From the NCBI GenBank assembly GCA_944363935.1, contig CALVVT010000004.1, positions 1-43,181 of the forward strand: 43,181 nt of DNA, read 5' to 3'. This stretch comes from an uncultured Bacilli bacterium. GTDB taxonomy: Bacteria > Bacillota_I > Bacilli_A > RF39 > UBA660. Each line of letters starts with the position of its first letter. Position 1 is the stretch's first letter. Under the pieces are notes generated by a model. That model was given only the letters and a program-made list of their open reading frames with translations, had not been told where the DNA came from and made no database searches. Position numbers and translations under genes: made by a program. Positions 23,387 through 32,323 of the stretch are shown in pieces.

Positions 23387-25183
23387 ATGAGTGGAATTGT
23401 TGGATATAAAGGTCAAAAAAATTCAATTAATATTATTTTAGAAGCCTTAAATACTTTAGAATATAAAGGCTATGATGGTGCGGGTATGGCTTATATGACT
23501 TCAAACCGGGTAGAAATTGTTAAAGTAAGTGGGAAACTTAAAGGGTTAAAAAATAAAGTTAAAAATAATATTACCACTAATATGGGAATTGGGCACATTC
23601 GCTGGGCTACTAGTGGCCGGCCTGGAGTCATTAATACTCATCCCCATCATGTAGGAAAATTTACTATTGTTCATAACGGAATTATTGAAAACTATATGAG
23701 TCTAAAACAGATTTTAGAAAACGAAAATTACCATTTTAAATCCGAAACTGATAGTGAAGTAATTGCTGCTTTACTAGATAAATTATATAGTGAGAAAAAT
23801 GATATTTTAAAGGTTTTAGCGCAAGTAAAAAAACTTTTAATCGGCTCTTATGCTTTAGTAATTATTTGTGAAGATATTAAAGATACTATTTATGGAATAA
23901 AAAAAGATAGTCCTTTACTTATTGGCTATGGCAACAAGGAAAACTTTATTGTTTCAGACTTACCTTCTATTTTACCTTATACTAAAAAATACAGTATTAT
24001 TGATAACAATGACATTGTAGAAATTAATAATCAGGTAAATATTTACAACGAAAAATTAGAAATTATTTCTAAAGAAATATTAACTTATAATGATTCTTTA
24101 GAAAAAGCCGAAAAAAATGGTTATGAACACTTTATGTTAAAAGAAATACATGAAGAAGCAAATGTTATTAAAAATGTTATTAAACCTTTTATTAAGTATG
24201 GGGCTGAAAGTCTTGAAAGTTTACCTGACTTTACTAAATATCAAAGACTTATTTTAACTGGTTCTGGTAGTGCTTATAATGCTGCTTTAATTGGACAGAA
24301 AATATTAGAAAAATACTGCCCTATTCCTATTTTAGCCGAAAGAGCTAGTGAACTACGTTATAGTAATATTTATTTAGATAAAAATTCTTTAGTTATTTTT
24401 ATCTCTCAATCAGGAGAAACAGCTGATACTTTAGCTTCATTAAAGAAAATTAAAAAAGAAAACATCGATAATATTGCCATTATTAATATTATGGCTTCGT
24501 CTATAGCTAGAGAAGCTGATAAAGTTATTCAGCTTAAAGCTGGAGCCGAAATGGCCGTTACTACGACTAAAGCTTTTATTAGCCAATTAGCTATATTAAA
24601 TTTAATGGCTTTAAATACTGCTTATAAAACACATAAAATAAATGATAAAGAATTAGCTAAAATTATCAATGAATTTGAAAATTTACCAAAGCTTATTATG
24701 GAAGTTATTAATTTAAATTATAAAGGAATAGCGAAAATACTAGCTAAAAGTAATATGTGTCTTTATACTGGAATTGGCATTGATTATGCTTTAAGTATGG
24801 AAGGAGCTTTAAAATTAAGAGAAATTGCTTATATTAACAGTATTTGTGACCCGGCTGGCGAACTAAAGCATGGTGATATTTCCCTTATTAATAACAAAAC
24901 TCCCGTTATTGGAATTATTACTGATAAAAAACTAGCTAATAAAACTATTAACAATATTAAAGAAGTTAAAGCTAGAGGTGCCTATGTTATTTTAATTATT
25001 ACTGATAATATTACTGACGAGATTAATTGGGCCGACAAAATTATTAAAATACCTACTAGTAGTAGTTTTACCCAAAATATTATTGGCGCTATTCCCCTTC
25101 AATTAATTAGTTATGAAACCGCTTTAATTTTAAAACACGATATCGATAAACCTAAAAACTTATCAAAAACAGTTACGGTGTAG
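23387..25183 (+). CDS. glmS: Glucosamine-6-phosphate synthase, nucleophile Cys replaced by Ser
   Basis: 598-aa enzyme making glucosamine-6-P from fructose-6-P, first step to UDP-GlcNAc and thus to MurG's substrate. The Ntn glutaminase domain (1-~230) keeps RWAT (72-75), HNG (96-98) and ETD (120-122). But residue 2, normally the Cys nucleophile (MCGIVGY), is Ser (MSGIVGY; codon AGT, one base from TGT). Two SIS isomerase domains are intact (LTGSGSAYNAALIGQ, ISQSGETADTL, ALKLREIAY, ELKHGDISL), and the C-terminus ends DKPKNLSKTVTV with the conserved Lys. Start chosen from GAAAGGA and the domain edge. If the Ser is real, glutamine hydrolysis is probably crippled and free ammonia might be used. A plus-strand single-gene unit. 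Confidence 0.93.
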   Translation: MSGIVGYKGQKNSINIILEALNTLEYKGYDGAGMAYMTSNRVEIVKVSGKLKGLKNKVKNNITTNMGIGHIRWATSGRPGVINTHPHHVGKFTIVHNGIIENYMSLKQILENENYHFKSETDSEVIAALLDKLYSEKNDILKVLAQVKKLLIGSYALVIICEDIKDTIYGIKKDSPLLIGYGNKENFIVSDLPSILPYTKKYSIIDNNDIVEINNQVNIYNEKLEIISKEILTYNDSLEKAEKNGYEHFMLKEIHEEANVIKNVIKPFIKYGAESLESLPDFTKYQRLILTGSGSAYNAALIGQKILEKYCPIPILAERASELRYSNIYLDKNSLVIFISQSGETADTLASLKKIKKENIDNIAIINIMASSIAREADKVIQLKAGAEMAVTTTKAFISQLAILNLMALNTAYKTHKINDKELAKIINEFENLPKLIMEVINLNYKGIAKILAKSNMCLYTGIGIDYALSMEGALKLREIAYINSICDPAGELKHGDISLINNKTPVIGIITDKKLANKTINNIKEVKARGAYVILIITDNITDEINWADKIIKIPTSSSFTQNIIGAIPLQLISYETALILKHDIDKPKNLSKTVTV

Positions 25184-25194
25184 TAACTGTTTTT
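25165..25194. terminator. Bidirectional terminator over the glmS and pilin stop codons
   Basis: AAAAACAGTTAC - 6-nt loop - GTAACTGTTTTT. The two convergent genes overlap by 11 bp inside this hairpin. Confidence 0.85.
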
Positions 25195-25631
25195 AAATAA
25201 CAATTTTCTTTGGAAGTTTTGGTAACTTCAGGAACTTTATCTGTTTTCTCTTTTTCGATACATTTACTAGCTCTATTATCAAAAATAGCCATTGTAATAG
25301 TACCATCAGTTTCGATATAGACACTTCCACTTGTTGGATGTTTTCCTTTATAATCTAAAAGTTTACCTTCTAATTTATTACCACTACCATCTTTATATGT
25401 TACTTTACTATCTTCATAAGTAACGATAAGGGGTAATGGTTTACTATCGTCCATAGCTGTTTCGGCATAATAATTAGCCGCTGCTTTATTAATAGTTAAA
25501 GCGGTATCTAAAAAAGCCTTTTCATTCGCACTAGTTAAAGCATTTAAAATCATTGGAACTGTTATAATGGCTAAAATAGATATTAAAGCAAGTACTAACA
25601 TTAATTCCATCAAACTAAAACCTTTATTCAT
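25173..25631 (-). CDS. Type IV pilin-like (pseudopilin) protein
   Basis: 152-aa prepilin: leader MNKG, then FSLMELMLVLALISILAIITVP with Glu5. The globular part has a GKHPTSGSVYIETDGTI stretch and two Cys near the end (ASKCIEK, ENCYLK). Its ATG overlaps the stop of the upstream pilin gene (TAATG). Together with that gene it forms a pilin pair. Confidence 0.87.
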   Translation of the reverse strand: MNKGFSLMELMLVLALISILAIITVPMILNALTSANEKAFLDTALTINKAAANYYAETAMDDSKPLPLIVTYEDSKVTYKDGSGNKLEGKLLDYKGKHPTSGSVYIETDGTITMAIFDNRASKCIEKEKTDKVPEVTKTSKENCYLKTVTTP

Positions 25632-25990
25632 TAAGCACCATCCTCACTACTACAATTTGTATCCTCACAAGTTCCTCCAGATTCCGTATTATACTCAAGT
25701 CCATCTTTAGCTACTTTATCATTAGCTAGTTCACAGTTATTACAAACAATAGTTGTTGAAATATAACCTTCTTCCATTAACTTTTGAACTGTTACTTCAT
25801 TTATATTATCATCCCGGTGATCATTAAAATAAGAAGAAGCTGCACTTTTAATAAAATTTTGAGTTTGCTTGTCTACTTCTTTATTAGAACTATCTAAAAC
25901 ATTTAAAATAGCTGGAAAAGCAAGTAAACTAAGCATAGCTAGAATAACAACAGTTCCAATAAGCTCAATTAACGTAAATCCTTTATTCAT
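25631..25990 (-). CDS. Type IV pilin-like (pseudopilin) protein
   Basis: 119-aa prepilin: leader MNKG, then FTLIELIGTVVILAMLSLLAFP with Glu5. Four Cys in the C-terminal part (VCNNCEL, GGTCEDTNC) are unusual for a pilin and look like a small disulphide or metal site. First gene of the pair; a TATAAT (minus strand, near 26012) could be its -10, with no clear -35. Confidence 0.86.
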   Translation of the reverse strand: MNKGFTLIELIGTVVILAMLSLLAFPAILNVLDSSNKEVDKQTQNFIKSAASSYFNDHRDDNINEVTVQKLMEEGYISTTIVCNNCELANDKVAKDGLEYNTESGGTCEDTNCSSEDGA

Positions 25991-26052
25991 ATCATCACCT
26001 CTACTATATCCATTATATCATTAATTTTAATTTTTTTCACAAAAAAATTAGA

Positions 26053-26814
26053 TTATCCAACTCTATGAAAATCTAATCTTAATTTATCTGCTAAAGTAAC
26101 TACAAACTCGGAATTAGTTGGTTTAGCTCTATCGATATCGACACTAAAACCAAACAATTCTTCCATAAATTCTAAATTACCGCGATTCCAACTTACTTCA
26201 ATCGCATGTCTAATAGCTCTTTCTACTCTAGAAGTCGTTGTATTAAATTTTTTAGCTAGTTCTGGATATAGTTCTTTAGTAATCCCACCAATAATTTCAG
26301 GTCTTTCAAAAATAATATTAACAGCTTCTCTAATATATTGATAACCTTTAATATGTGAAGGAATTCCTAATTCATGAAGCATTTTAGTAATTGATACTTG
26401 AAGATTACTATTATAAAAATCAATACTTTGATTATCTTTTTTATTAAAAACATCTAATATTCTTTTATTTAAATCGTCTAAATCAAATGGTTTTAATATA
26501 TAGTAATTAACTCCAAATTCGGAAACTTCACGAATCACTTCAGCGGCATTATAACTAGTAGCAACAATAACATTTTTCATAATTGCTCTTTTTTTCATTT
26601 CCATTAAAACATAAATTCCATCTTTTTTCGGCATAATTAAATCTAAAAGAACTAAATCTATTTGATTTTGATTTTCTTCTAATACTTTTATTCCTTCTAG
26701 TCCATCATAAGCTTCAAAAGCAATATCAACACTTCCATTAAGTTTAAAATATTCTTTAACCATTTTAATTAAGTTTACATTATCATCAATCATTAATATA
26801 TTTATTTTTTTCAT
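26053..26814 (-). CDS. spo0A: Sporulation response regulator Spo0A
   Basis: 253-aa master regulator of sporulation entry. The receiver domain has the acidic pocket D10/D11, phosphoacceptor D58 (LVLLDLIMP), T86 and K108. The Spo0A C-terminal domain includes [15 protein letters not shown], the DNA-recognition helix region [22 protein letters not shown], and F-G-F near the end. All key residues are present, so it is probably functional. SD AGAAGGAG. Upstream lie a TATAAT, a dyad and an exact 0A box, suggesting autoregulation. Confidence 0.96.
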   Translation of the reverse strand: MKKINILMIDDNVNLIKMVKEYFKLNGSVDIAFEAYDGLEGIKVLEENQNQIDLVLLDLIMPKKDGIYVLMEMKKRAIMKNVIVATSYNAAEVIREVSEFGVNYYILKPFDLDDLNKRILDVFNKKDNQSIDFYNSNLQVSITKMLHELGIPSHIKGYQYIREAVNIIFERPEIIGGITKELYPELAKKFNTTTSRVERAIRHAIEVSWNRGNLEFMEELFGFSVDIDRAKPTNSEFVVTLADKLRLDFHRVG

Positions 26815-26842
26815 TTTCTCTCTCTCCTTCTATTCTAAATAA

Positions 26843-26898
26843 ATTATACAAAACCTTGACACTTTTTACTAGAGTAAAAAATAGCTAGTTTTGTCGAA
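26843..26898 (-). promoter_or_regulatory. spo0A control region: -10, dyad, 0A box
   Basis: Minus strand -10 TATAAT (26848-26843) without a good -35. The -35 area is covered by an 18-bp dyad TTTTTACT-AG-AGTAAAAA (26863-26880). An exact 0A box TGTCGAA (26892-26898, plus strand) lies about 60 bp upstream of the expected start. The missing -35 suits an activated promoter. Confidence 0.6.
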
Positions 26899-26932
26899 AA
26901 GAAAAAGGAAGCTATACTAACATACAACTTCC
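26897..26932 (-). terminator. Terminator of the glycolysis operon, overlapping the tpiA stop
   Basis: Minus strand GGAAGTTGTA - 6-nt loop - TATAGCTTCC (two G-T pairs) then TTTTTCTTTT. The stem uses the last codons of tpiA. Confidence 0.75.
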
Positions 26933-27528
26933 AACATCTTTAATACTTCATAACTATTTATTGACGACTTGCCAATTAAAAATCCATCTAAATTTTTTAT
27001 TTGCATTAATTTATCAATATTATAAGTACTAACACTACCTCCATATAATACTTTTTGATATTTAGTTTTTAATATATTTATTTTCTCTTCGATTTCCGCT
27101 AATGATTTTAGCTTACCAGTACCTATTGATTCTACTGGTTCATAGGCAATTATAATATCATTAGGTAGTTTTTCGTGAATTACTTCACTTGTACATAAGA
27201 CCACTTTTAAATTATTTTCTATTGCTTTATTTATTTTAATTAATACATCTTCCCATTTTTCATGACATTCACTATGATTAATTAAAACATATTCTACTTT
27301 AATACTTTTAGCTTGATAAGCACTTACCTCTCCTGTATAAGCTCCATTATCTTCTTTACTAATATTTTGAATACCAACGGTAAAACCATTATTTATATAT
27401 TCTAATAAATAAATATTACTCGGAAAGATTATTAATTTATCTTTAACTTTATTTAAAACTTTAATATAATCTAAAACTTCATTATAAGCCATATACATTT
27501 TTTGATTAAGCATTATTATTTTTTCCAT
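26917..27528 (-). CDS. tpiA: Short, divergent triose-phosphate isomerase
   Basis: 203 aa against ~250 for the family. Catalytic residues are recognisable: N8/K10 (LNQK), H85 (INHSE for GHSE) and E130 (AYEPVESIGTG for AYEPVWAIGTG). GAYTGEVS (63-70) and YGGSVSTYN (162-170) are also kept. The missing ~45 residues appear spread over barrel elements, chiefly the N-terminal third, and the loop-6 Trp is Glu. It probably still interconverts DHAP and G3P, being in one transcription unit with gap and pgk, but reduced stability or a changed role is possible. It overlaps the glycosyltransferase gene by 13 bp. Confidence 0.82.
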   Translation of the reverse strand: MEKIIMLNQKMYMAYNEVLDYIKVLNKVKDKLIIFPSNIYLLEYINNGFTVGIQNISKEDNGAYTGEVSAYQAKSIKVEYVLINHSECHEKWEDVLIKINKAIENNLKVVLCTSEVIHEKLPNDIIIAYEPVESIGTGKLKSLAEIEEKINILKTKYQKVLYGGSVSTYNIDKLMQIKNLDGFLIGKSSINSYEVLKMLEVVC

Positions 27529-28739
27529 AACTTACCTCGAAACCAATTTTTTACTTTTTCTCTTAAAGAAACACGTTTATTTTTAATAGCTATTTGATAG
27601 ACAGCTAATACTTTTTCCGCAAAATATTTAGACGAATATTTATCAGCACTTGTTCTAGCGCCATTAACTAAAGATTCATAAAGCTTATGATCTTTATAAA
27701 TTTTTTCTAAAATTTTTTGACACTCTTCTTTAGTTTTAAATAAATAACCATTTAAATCGTCGATAACTACACTATTAAAGCTCTCATCGTCAATACAAAT
27801 AATTGGTAGTCCAGCTCCCATAGCTTCAATTACAGTAAGGCCCTGGGTTTCACTAGTACTAGCTGTTATAAATAAATCAGCCATTTGATAATAAATAGGC
27901 ATCTCGTCATAGGCTACTTTACCAGTAAAAATAATTTTATCGGTTAAATCTTTATCTTGAACTAAATCTTCATATTTCTCTTTATCAGGTCCATCACCAA
28001 CTATTAATAATTTTATTTTTAAATTTTTTAGATTTTCCATTACTTCAATTAAGAATGGAATATTTTTTTCTTCAGCAATTCTACCGACAAAAATAATGGT
28101 AAAATCTTTTTTAGTTAACTGATAGTTTTTCTTTAAATCTAAAACTTCTTTTAAGTTAACATTTTCTTTATAAAATCTTTCAACTTCAATTCCCGTTGGT
28201 ACAATATGAATGTTACGGCTAACATTATACTTTTCTTTAAAAAGTTTATAAGCTTTTTTAGTTGGAACAATTAATTCGGTAATTGTCTTATCACAGTAGA
28301 ATTTTGTTAAATACTCAACTATCTTTTTCCCTGAATAATCAAAATGACCTTTTGTTATATAATGAATATAATCTTCATACATCGTATGATAAGTATGAAC
28401 AATTGGAATATTATACTGTTTAGCAAATAATCTTGCGAAAGTACCAATCGCAAATTCGGTTTGAGAATGAATTACTTCCAAATTCCAACTTTTTATTTTA
28501 TTAACGGCTTTTATCGGATAAATACTAGTAAGTCTTGAATCGTATATTCCTGTTGGAATTCCTGGAATTTTTAAAACTTTTTCGTTTTCGTCATATTCGT
28601 AACGATAACTTTCTAAATTAGCGGTAACTACATAAACAGTATGCCCCATTTTTTCTAAAGCTTTTTTCAGCATGACTTCACTAGTTACAAGTCCACTAAT
28701 ATAAGGTGTATAAGTTTCCGTAAAAATTCCTATTCGCAT
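27516..28739 (-). CDS. Family 4 glycosyltransferase, diacylglycerol glucosyltransferase-like
   Basis: 407-aa GT-B enzyme. The start MRIGIFTETYTPYISGLVTS and HTYHTMYEDYIHY resemble Acholeplasma alMGS and related 1,2-diacylglycerol 3-glucosyltransferases. The C-terminal half has FVGRIAEEKN, VGDGPDKEKYE and the EX7E-like TSETQGLTVIEAMGAGLP. The basic tail (REKVKNWFRGKLWKK) is likely membrane-associating. It probably makes membrane glycolipid or a lipoteichoic-acid anchor. Its neighbour is a flippase-like protein, 4 nt upstream. Confidence 0.88.
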   Translation of the reverse strand: MRIGIFTETYTPYISGLVTSEVMLKKALEKMGHTVYVVTANLESYRYEYDENEKVLKIPGIPTGIYDSRLTSIYPIKAVNKIKSWNLEVIHSQTEFAIGTFARLFAKQYNIPIVHTYHTMYEDYIHYITKGHFDYSGKKIVEYLTKFYCDKTITELIVPTKKAYKLFKEKYNVSRNIHIVPTGIEVERFYKENVNLKEVLDLKKNYQLTKKDFTIIFVGRIAEEKNIPFLIEVMENLKNLKIKLLIVGDGPDKEKYEDLVQDKDLTDKIIFTGKVAYDEMPIYYQMADLFITASTSETQGLTVIEAMGAGLPIICIDDESFNSVVIDDLNGYLFKTKEECQKILEKIYKDHKLYESLVNGARTSADKYSSKYFAEKVLAVYQIAIKNKRVSLREKVKNWFRGKLWKK

Positions 28740-28743
28740 AATA

Positions 28744-29727
28744 TCACTTCCTTAAAGTAAAAGCCCCAACAATTATTCCTAGATAATAAGCAATTATTCG
28801 CCATATAGCCATTATACTAGCAAGTTTAATTGGTGAAATAAAGTTACCATAAAAAGCCATAAAACTAAATTCTAATCCCCCAGTTCCTCCTGGTAAAGGA
28901 ATACAGGAACCTATCAGCATAACATAACTACTAGTAACTATTACTAATAATGGATTTAAATAATCACCAAGTCCCATAATTAATGTAAAAGGAATTAAAT
29001 AAAGACATATTAAAGCTAAAATATTTAACAAAATTATTTTGATAAAATGCCATTTACTTTTCATAAGTTCAAGTGCACTAACATGAAAATTTAAAACAAA
29101 ATTATCAAAACGATTTTTTAAGTTTTCTTTATCTTTAACTAAATTAAATTTTTTAATAAATTTATAAACTAAATTCAAAATAAATTTATTGCCTTTTTTA
29201 TTAAAAGATAATATAAAAAGGAAAATAATCACTAAAGAGTTAATAATAAATCCTAGTAAAACTAAAGGTCGAAGCACTGGATTATCGGGAAATATATTAA
29301 ATATATAATTAGCTAAAACAGCCACTGCACTTAAGAAAACTAAAGCTATTTGATAAACGATAAAGTCTTGAAGAGCGATATTAGTTCCCGTACTTAAAGA
29401 TAGTCCTTCTTTTTTTAATCTATAAATTAAATAAGGATGTCCACCAACTGAAAAAGGGGTTACATTATTAAAAAATTGTACAGATAACATTGTGTAAAAC
29501 GATTTTTTAATTTTATAATCCCCTTTAAATCTTTTAGTACAAAAATATATAACTAATGATTTCAAAAAGTAATAAAGAAATATTAATAATACTCCAGCTA
29601 ATAACCAACCTTTATTATAGGCAAATACATAGGCAATTTTAGTATTAAAGTCATCCTTAAAGACGAAATATAAAGTAATTAAACTTATAACAATAACAAA
29701 GATTATATTTTTAACTGTTTTTTTCAT
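28744..29727 (-). CDS. Flippase-like membrane protein (UPF0104, MprF/AglD2-type domain)
   Basis: 327-aa polytopic protein, about eight membrane helices. It shows the family motifs NNVTPFSVGGHPYLIYRLK (~90-108) and the C-terminal PLPGGTGGLEFSF (~278-290), as in lysylphosphatidylglycerol-synthase flippase domains. No synthase domain is attached. Next to a glycolipid glycosyltransferase, it may translocate glycolipid across the membrane (inference). It overlaps the pgk end by 17 bp. Confidence 0.87.
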   Translation of the reverse strand: MKKTVKNIIFVIVISLITLYFVFKDDFNTKIAYVFAYNKGWLLAGVLLIFLYYFLKSLVIYFCTKRFKGDYKIKKSFYTMLSVQFFNNVTPFSVGGHPYLIYRLKKEGLSLSTGTNIALQDFIVYQIALVFLSAVAVLANYIFNIFPDNPVLRPLVLLGFIINSLVIIFLFILSFNKKGNKFILNLVYKFIKKFNLVKDKENLKNRFDNFVLNFHVSALELMKSKWHFIKIILLNILALICLYLIPFTLIMGLGDYLNPLLVIVTSSYVMLIGSCIPLPGGTGGLEFSFMAFYGNFISPIKLASIMAIWRIIAYYLGIIVGAFTLRK

Positions 29728-30898
29728 TTAAAACTTCTAATGCTGGCAATGTTTTACCTTCTAAATACTCGGTACTAGCTCCACCACCAGTTGAAACATG
29801 ACTAAATTTATCAGCATAGCCCATCGCACTTAAAGCGGCCGCTGTATCACCACCACCGGCAATAGTTGTAGCTTTAGTATTAGTAATAATCTGCGCGAGT
29901 TTTTCTGTACCAAGGGCGAAATCAGGATTTTCAAAATAACCAGCTGGGCCATTCCAGAATATTGTTTTAGCATCTTCTAAATACTGTTTAAACACTTTTA
30001 AGGTACTTGGACCCATATCAAGACCAATATAGCCTTCAGGTATTTCATTAACAAATTTAGTGATAATTTCTTTTGGTTTAGACATATCGTCAGCTAAAAC
30101 GATATCAATTGGTAAAATTATTTTATCACTATATTCACTTAACAATTCTACGCAGTACTCAACATATTCTTTTTCATATAATGAATCACCAATATTAAAG
30201 CCAGCAGCTTTTAAGAATGTAAAAGCCATTGCTCCTGTGATTAATAAATAATCAGCCTTTTTTACTAATTCTTCAGTTAATGTTATTTTATCACTTACTT
30301 TAGAACCACCTAAAATTACGACAAATGGTGTTTCTGGTGTTTTTAAAACTTTAGATAACATTTTTATTTCTTTATCCATTAACATGCCAATACCATTTGG
30401 TAGTAATTTAGCTATTCCATAGTTTGAAGCAGCTTTTCTATGAGCAGCTCCAAAAGCATCGTCGATAAAAATATCACCTAAACTAGCCCAATATTTAGCA
30501 AGCTCCATATCACAATTACTTTCTTTATTACCATCTAAATCTTCATATCTTGTATTTTCAAGCATTAAAATTTCGCCATCTTTTAAATTACGAACTAATG
30601 CTTTAGTATGTCTTCCTCTAGTTTCCCCAGCAAATAGTACTTTTCTACCTAAAAGTTCACCTAATCTTTTAGCTACTGGTTTTAAACTATTTTTAGCTTT
30701 ATCTTCTTCTTTTTTTATTCTTCCTAAATGCGATAAAATAATAACTTTAGCATTTTTACTTACCGCATATTTTATTGTTTCTAAACTTTTAATAATCCGA
30801 AAGTCATTAGTAATTACTCCATTACTCATAGGTACATTTAAATCACATCTTATAATTACTTTTTTTCCTTCTAAATCAAATTTTTTTATATTTTTCAT
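29711..30898 (-). CDS. pgk: Phosphoglycerate kinase
   Basis: 395-aa glycolytic kinase, normal length. N-terminal RCDLNVPMSNG and SHLGR, GGSKVSDKI, the hinge region FWNGPAGYFE and the nucleotide loop GGGDTAAAL are intact. It lies in the unit nucleoside kinase - gap - pilin - pgk - flippase - glycosyltransferase - tpiA. Confidence 0.97.
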   Translation of the reverse strand: MKNIKKFDLEGKKVIIRCDLNVPMSNGVITNDFRIIKSLETIKYAVSKNAKVIILSHLGRIKKEEDKAKNSLKPVAKRLGELLGRKVLFAGETRGRHTKALVRNLKDGEILMLENTRYEDLDGNKESNCDMELAKYWASLGDIFIDDAFGAAHRKAASNYGIAKLLPNGIGMLMDKEIKMLSKVLKTPETPFVVILGGSKVSDKITLTEELVKKADYLLITGAMAFTFLKAAGFNIGDSLYEKEYVEYCVELLSEYSDKIILPIDIVLADDMSKPKEIITKFVNEIPEGYIGLDMGPSTLKVFKQYLEDAKTIFWNGPAGYFENPDFALGTEKLAQIITNTKATTIAGGGDTAAALSAMGYADKFSHVSTGGGASTEYLEGKTLPALEVLNEKNS

Positions 30899-30929
30899 AA
30901 ACTAGCCCTCCTATTTTAAATTTAATTTA

Positions 30930-31256
30930 CTATTCATTTTTAAGTTTTACAATTACTGAACCACTAGCACTACTATTTTCAGGTAAAAAGCCACAGGCTT
31001 TTAAGTCAGATACACCAACTTTTACGCTTTCTTCATTTTTTAATTTTTGATTTAAATCCTCAATACAACACCCTAAACTATAACAAGAACTAACATAATC
31101 TCTAGCAGCCATTTCTAAATTATCAGTATTAGCTTCATTCTCATTAGTTTTAGCTACTCTATTACTTTCAATTAGCATTGGAATAGCAACAATAAGTATC
31201 AGTCCTAGAATTGTAATAATTCCTAAAAGTTCAATTAACGTAAATCCTTTTTGCAT
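30930..31256 (-). CDS. Type IV pilin-like (pseudopilin) protein inside the glycolysis operon
   Basis: 108-aa prepilin: leader MQKG, then FTLIELLGIITILGLILIVAIP with Glu5. Short globular domain with four Cys (SSCYSLGCCIEDL and KACGF). It sits 41 nt after gap and 31 nt before pgk, same strand and no obvious terminator, so it should be co-expressed with central metabolism. Confidence 0.87.
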   Translation of the reverse strand: MQKGFTLIELLGIITILGLILIVAIPMLIESNRVAKTNENEANTDNLEMAARDYVSSCYSLGCCIEDLNQKLKNEESVKVGVSDLKACGFLPENSSASGSVIVKLKNE

Positions 31257-31297
31257 ATTTTTTCACCTATATTAATTTTATACCTTTTTTCTAATAT

Positions 31298-32308
31298 TTA
31301 CAAGTTTAAATTACATAAATATTTAACTGTTCTAACCATTTGCGCACTATAGCTCATTTCATTATCATACCAAGCAACAACTTTAACAAGGTCTTCACTT
31401 CCATTACTAACAATACTAGTTGAAAGTCCATCGACTACTGCTCCATAATGAGAACCAATAACATCACTAGAAACAATTGGATCTTCAGTATAAGAAAGTG
31501 TTTGATTAGTATTATTTTTAAAACAATTATTTATTTCTTCAGTAGTTACTTTTTGTTTTAATTTTACAGTTAAATCAACTACTGAACCAGTTATAACCGG
31601 AACTCTAAAAGCCATACCATCGAGTTTACCTTCTAATGATGGGATTACTTTTCCAAGTGCGCTAGCGGCTCCAGTAGTAGCTGGAATTATATTACTAGCT
31701 GCCGCTCTTCCTCTTCTTGATTTTGCGCCTTTTTTATGGGCAATATCTAAAACTGTTTGGTCATTAGTATAAGCATGAACAGTTGTCATATAACCAATTT
31801 CAATTCCAAAATTTTTATCTAATATGTTAGCTACTGGTGCGAGACAATTAGTGGTACAAGAAGCCGCACTAATTATTTTTTCAGTTCCATCTAAAGTATT
31901 TTCATTAACCCCGTAAACAATTGTTTTAACGTCTCCTTTAGCTGGAGCCGAAATAATTACTCTTTTCGCACCAGCTTCAATATGAAGACTTGCTTTTTCG
32001 GCACTTGTAAATTTACCAGTACACTCGTATACAGCATCGATATCAAGTTCTTTCCAAGGTAAATTAGTAGGATCAAGTTCTTTATAAATTCTTATTTTTC
32101 TATCTCCAACTATTAAATTATTTTCGTCATAACTTATTTCATTTACGCGGTAATTACGATGCGCGGTATCGTATTTAAGTAAATAAGCAAGATCTTCAGG
32201 GTTAGTTAAATCATTAATGGCTACTACTTCAAAATCACTATCTTCTTCCATTAATCTAAATACAAGTCTACCTATTCTTCCAAAACCATTTATAGCTACT
32301 TTAATCAT
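31298..32308 (-). CDS. gapA: Glyceraldehyde-3-phosphate dehydrogenase, type I
   Basis: 336-aa NAD-dependent enzyme. NGFGRIGRLVFR binds the dinucleotide; SCTTNCLAP carries the catalytic Cys, with TTVHAYTNDQ (His) and WYDNEMSYS downstream. Length is normal. It begins 15 nt after the nucleoside kinase. Confidence 0.97.
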   Translation of the reverse strand: MIKVAINGFGRIGRLVFRLMEEDSDFEVVAINDLTNPEDLAYLLKYDTAHRNYRVNEISYDENNLIVGDRKIRIYKELDPTNLPWKELDIDAVYECTGKFTSAEKASLHIEAGAKRVIISAPAKGDVKTIVYGVNENTLDGTEKIISAASCTTNCLAPVANILDKNFGIEIGYMTTVHAYTNDQTVLDIAHKKGAKSRRGRAAASNIIPATTGAASALGKVIPSLEGKLDGMAFRVPVITGSVVDLTVKLKQKVTTEEINNCFKNNTNQTLSYTEDPIVSSDVIGSHYGAVVDGLSTSIVSNGSEDLVKVVAWYDNEMSYSAQMVRTVKYLCNLNL

Positions 32309-32323
32309 TTTATCAAATCCTTT

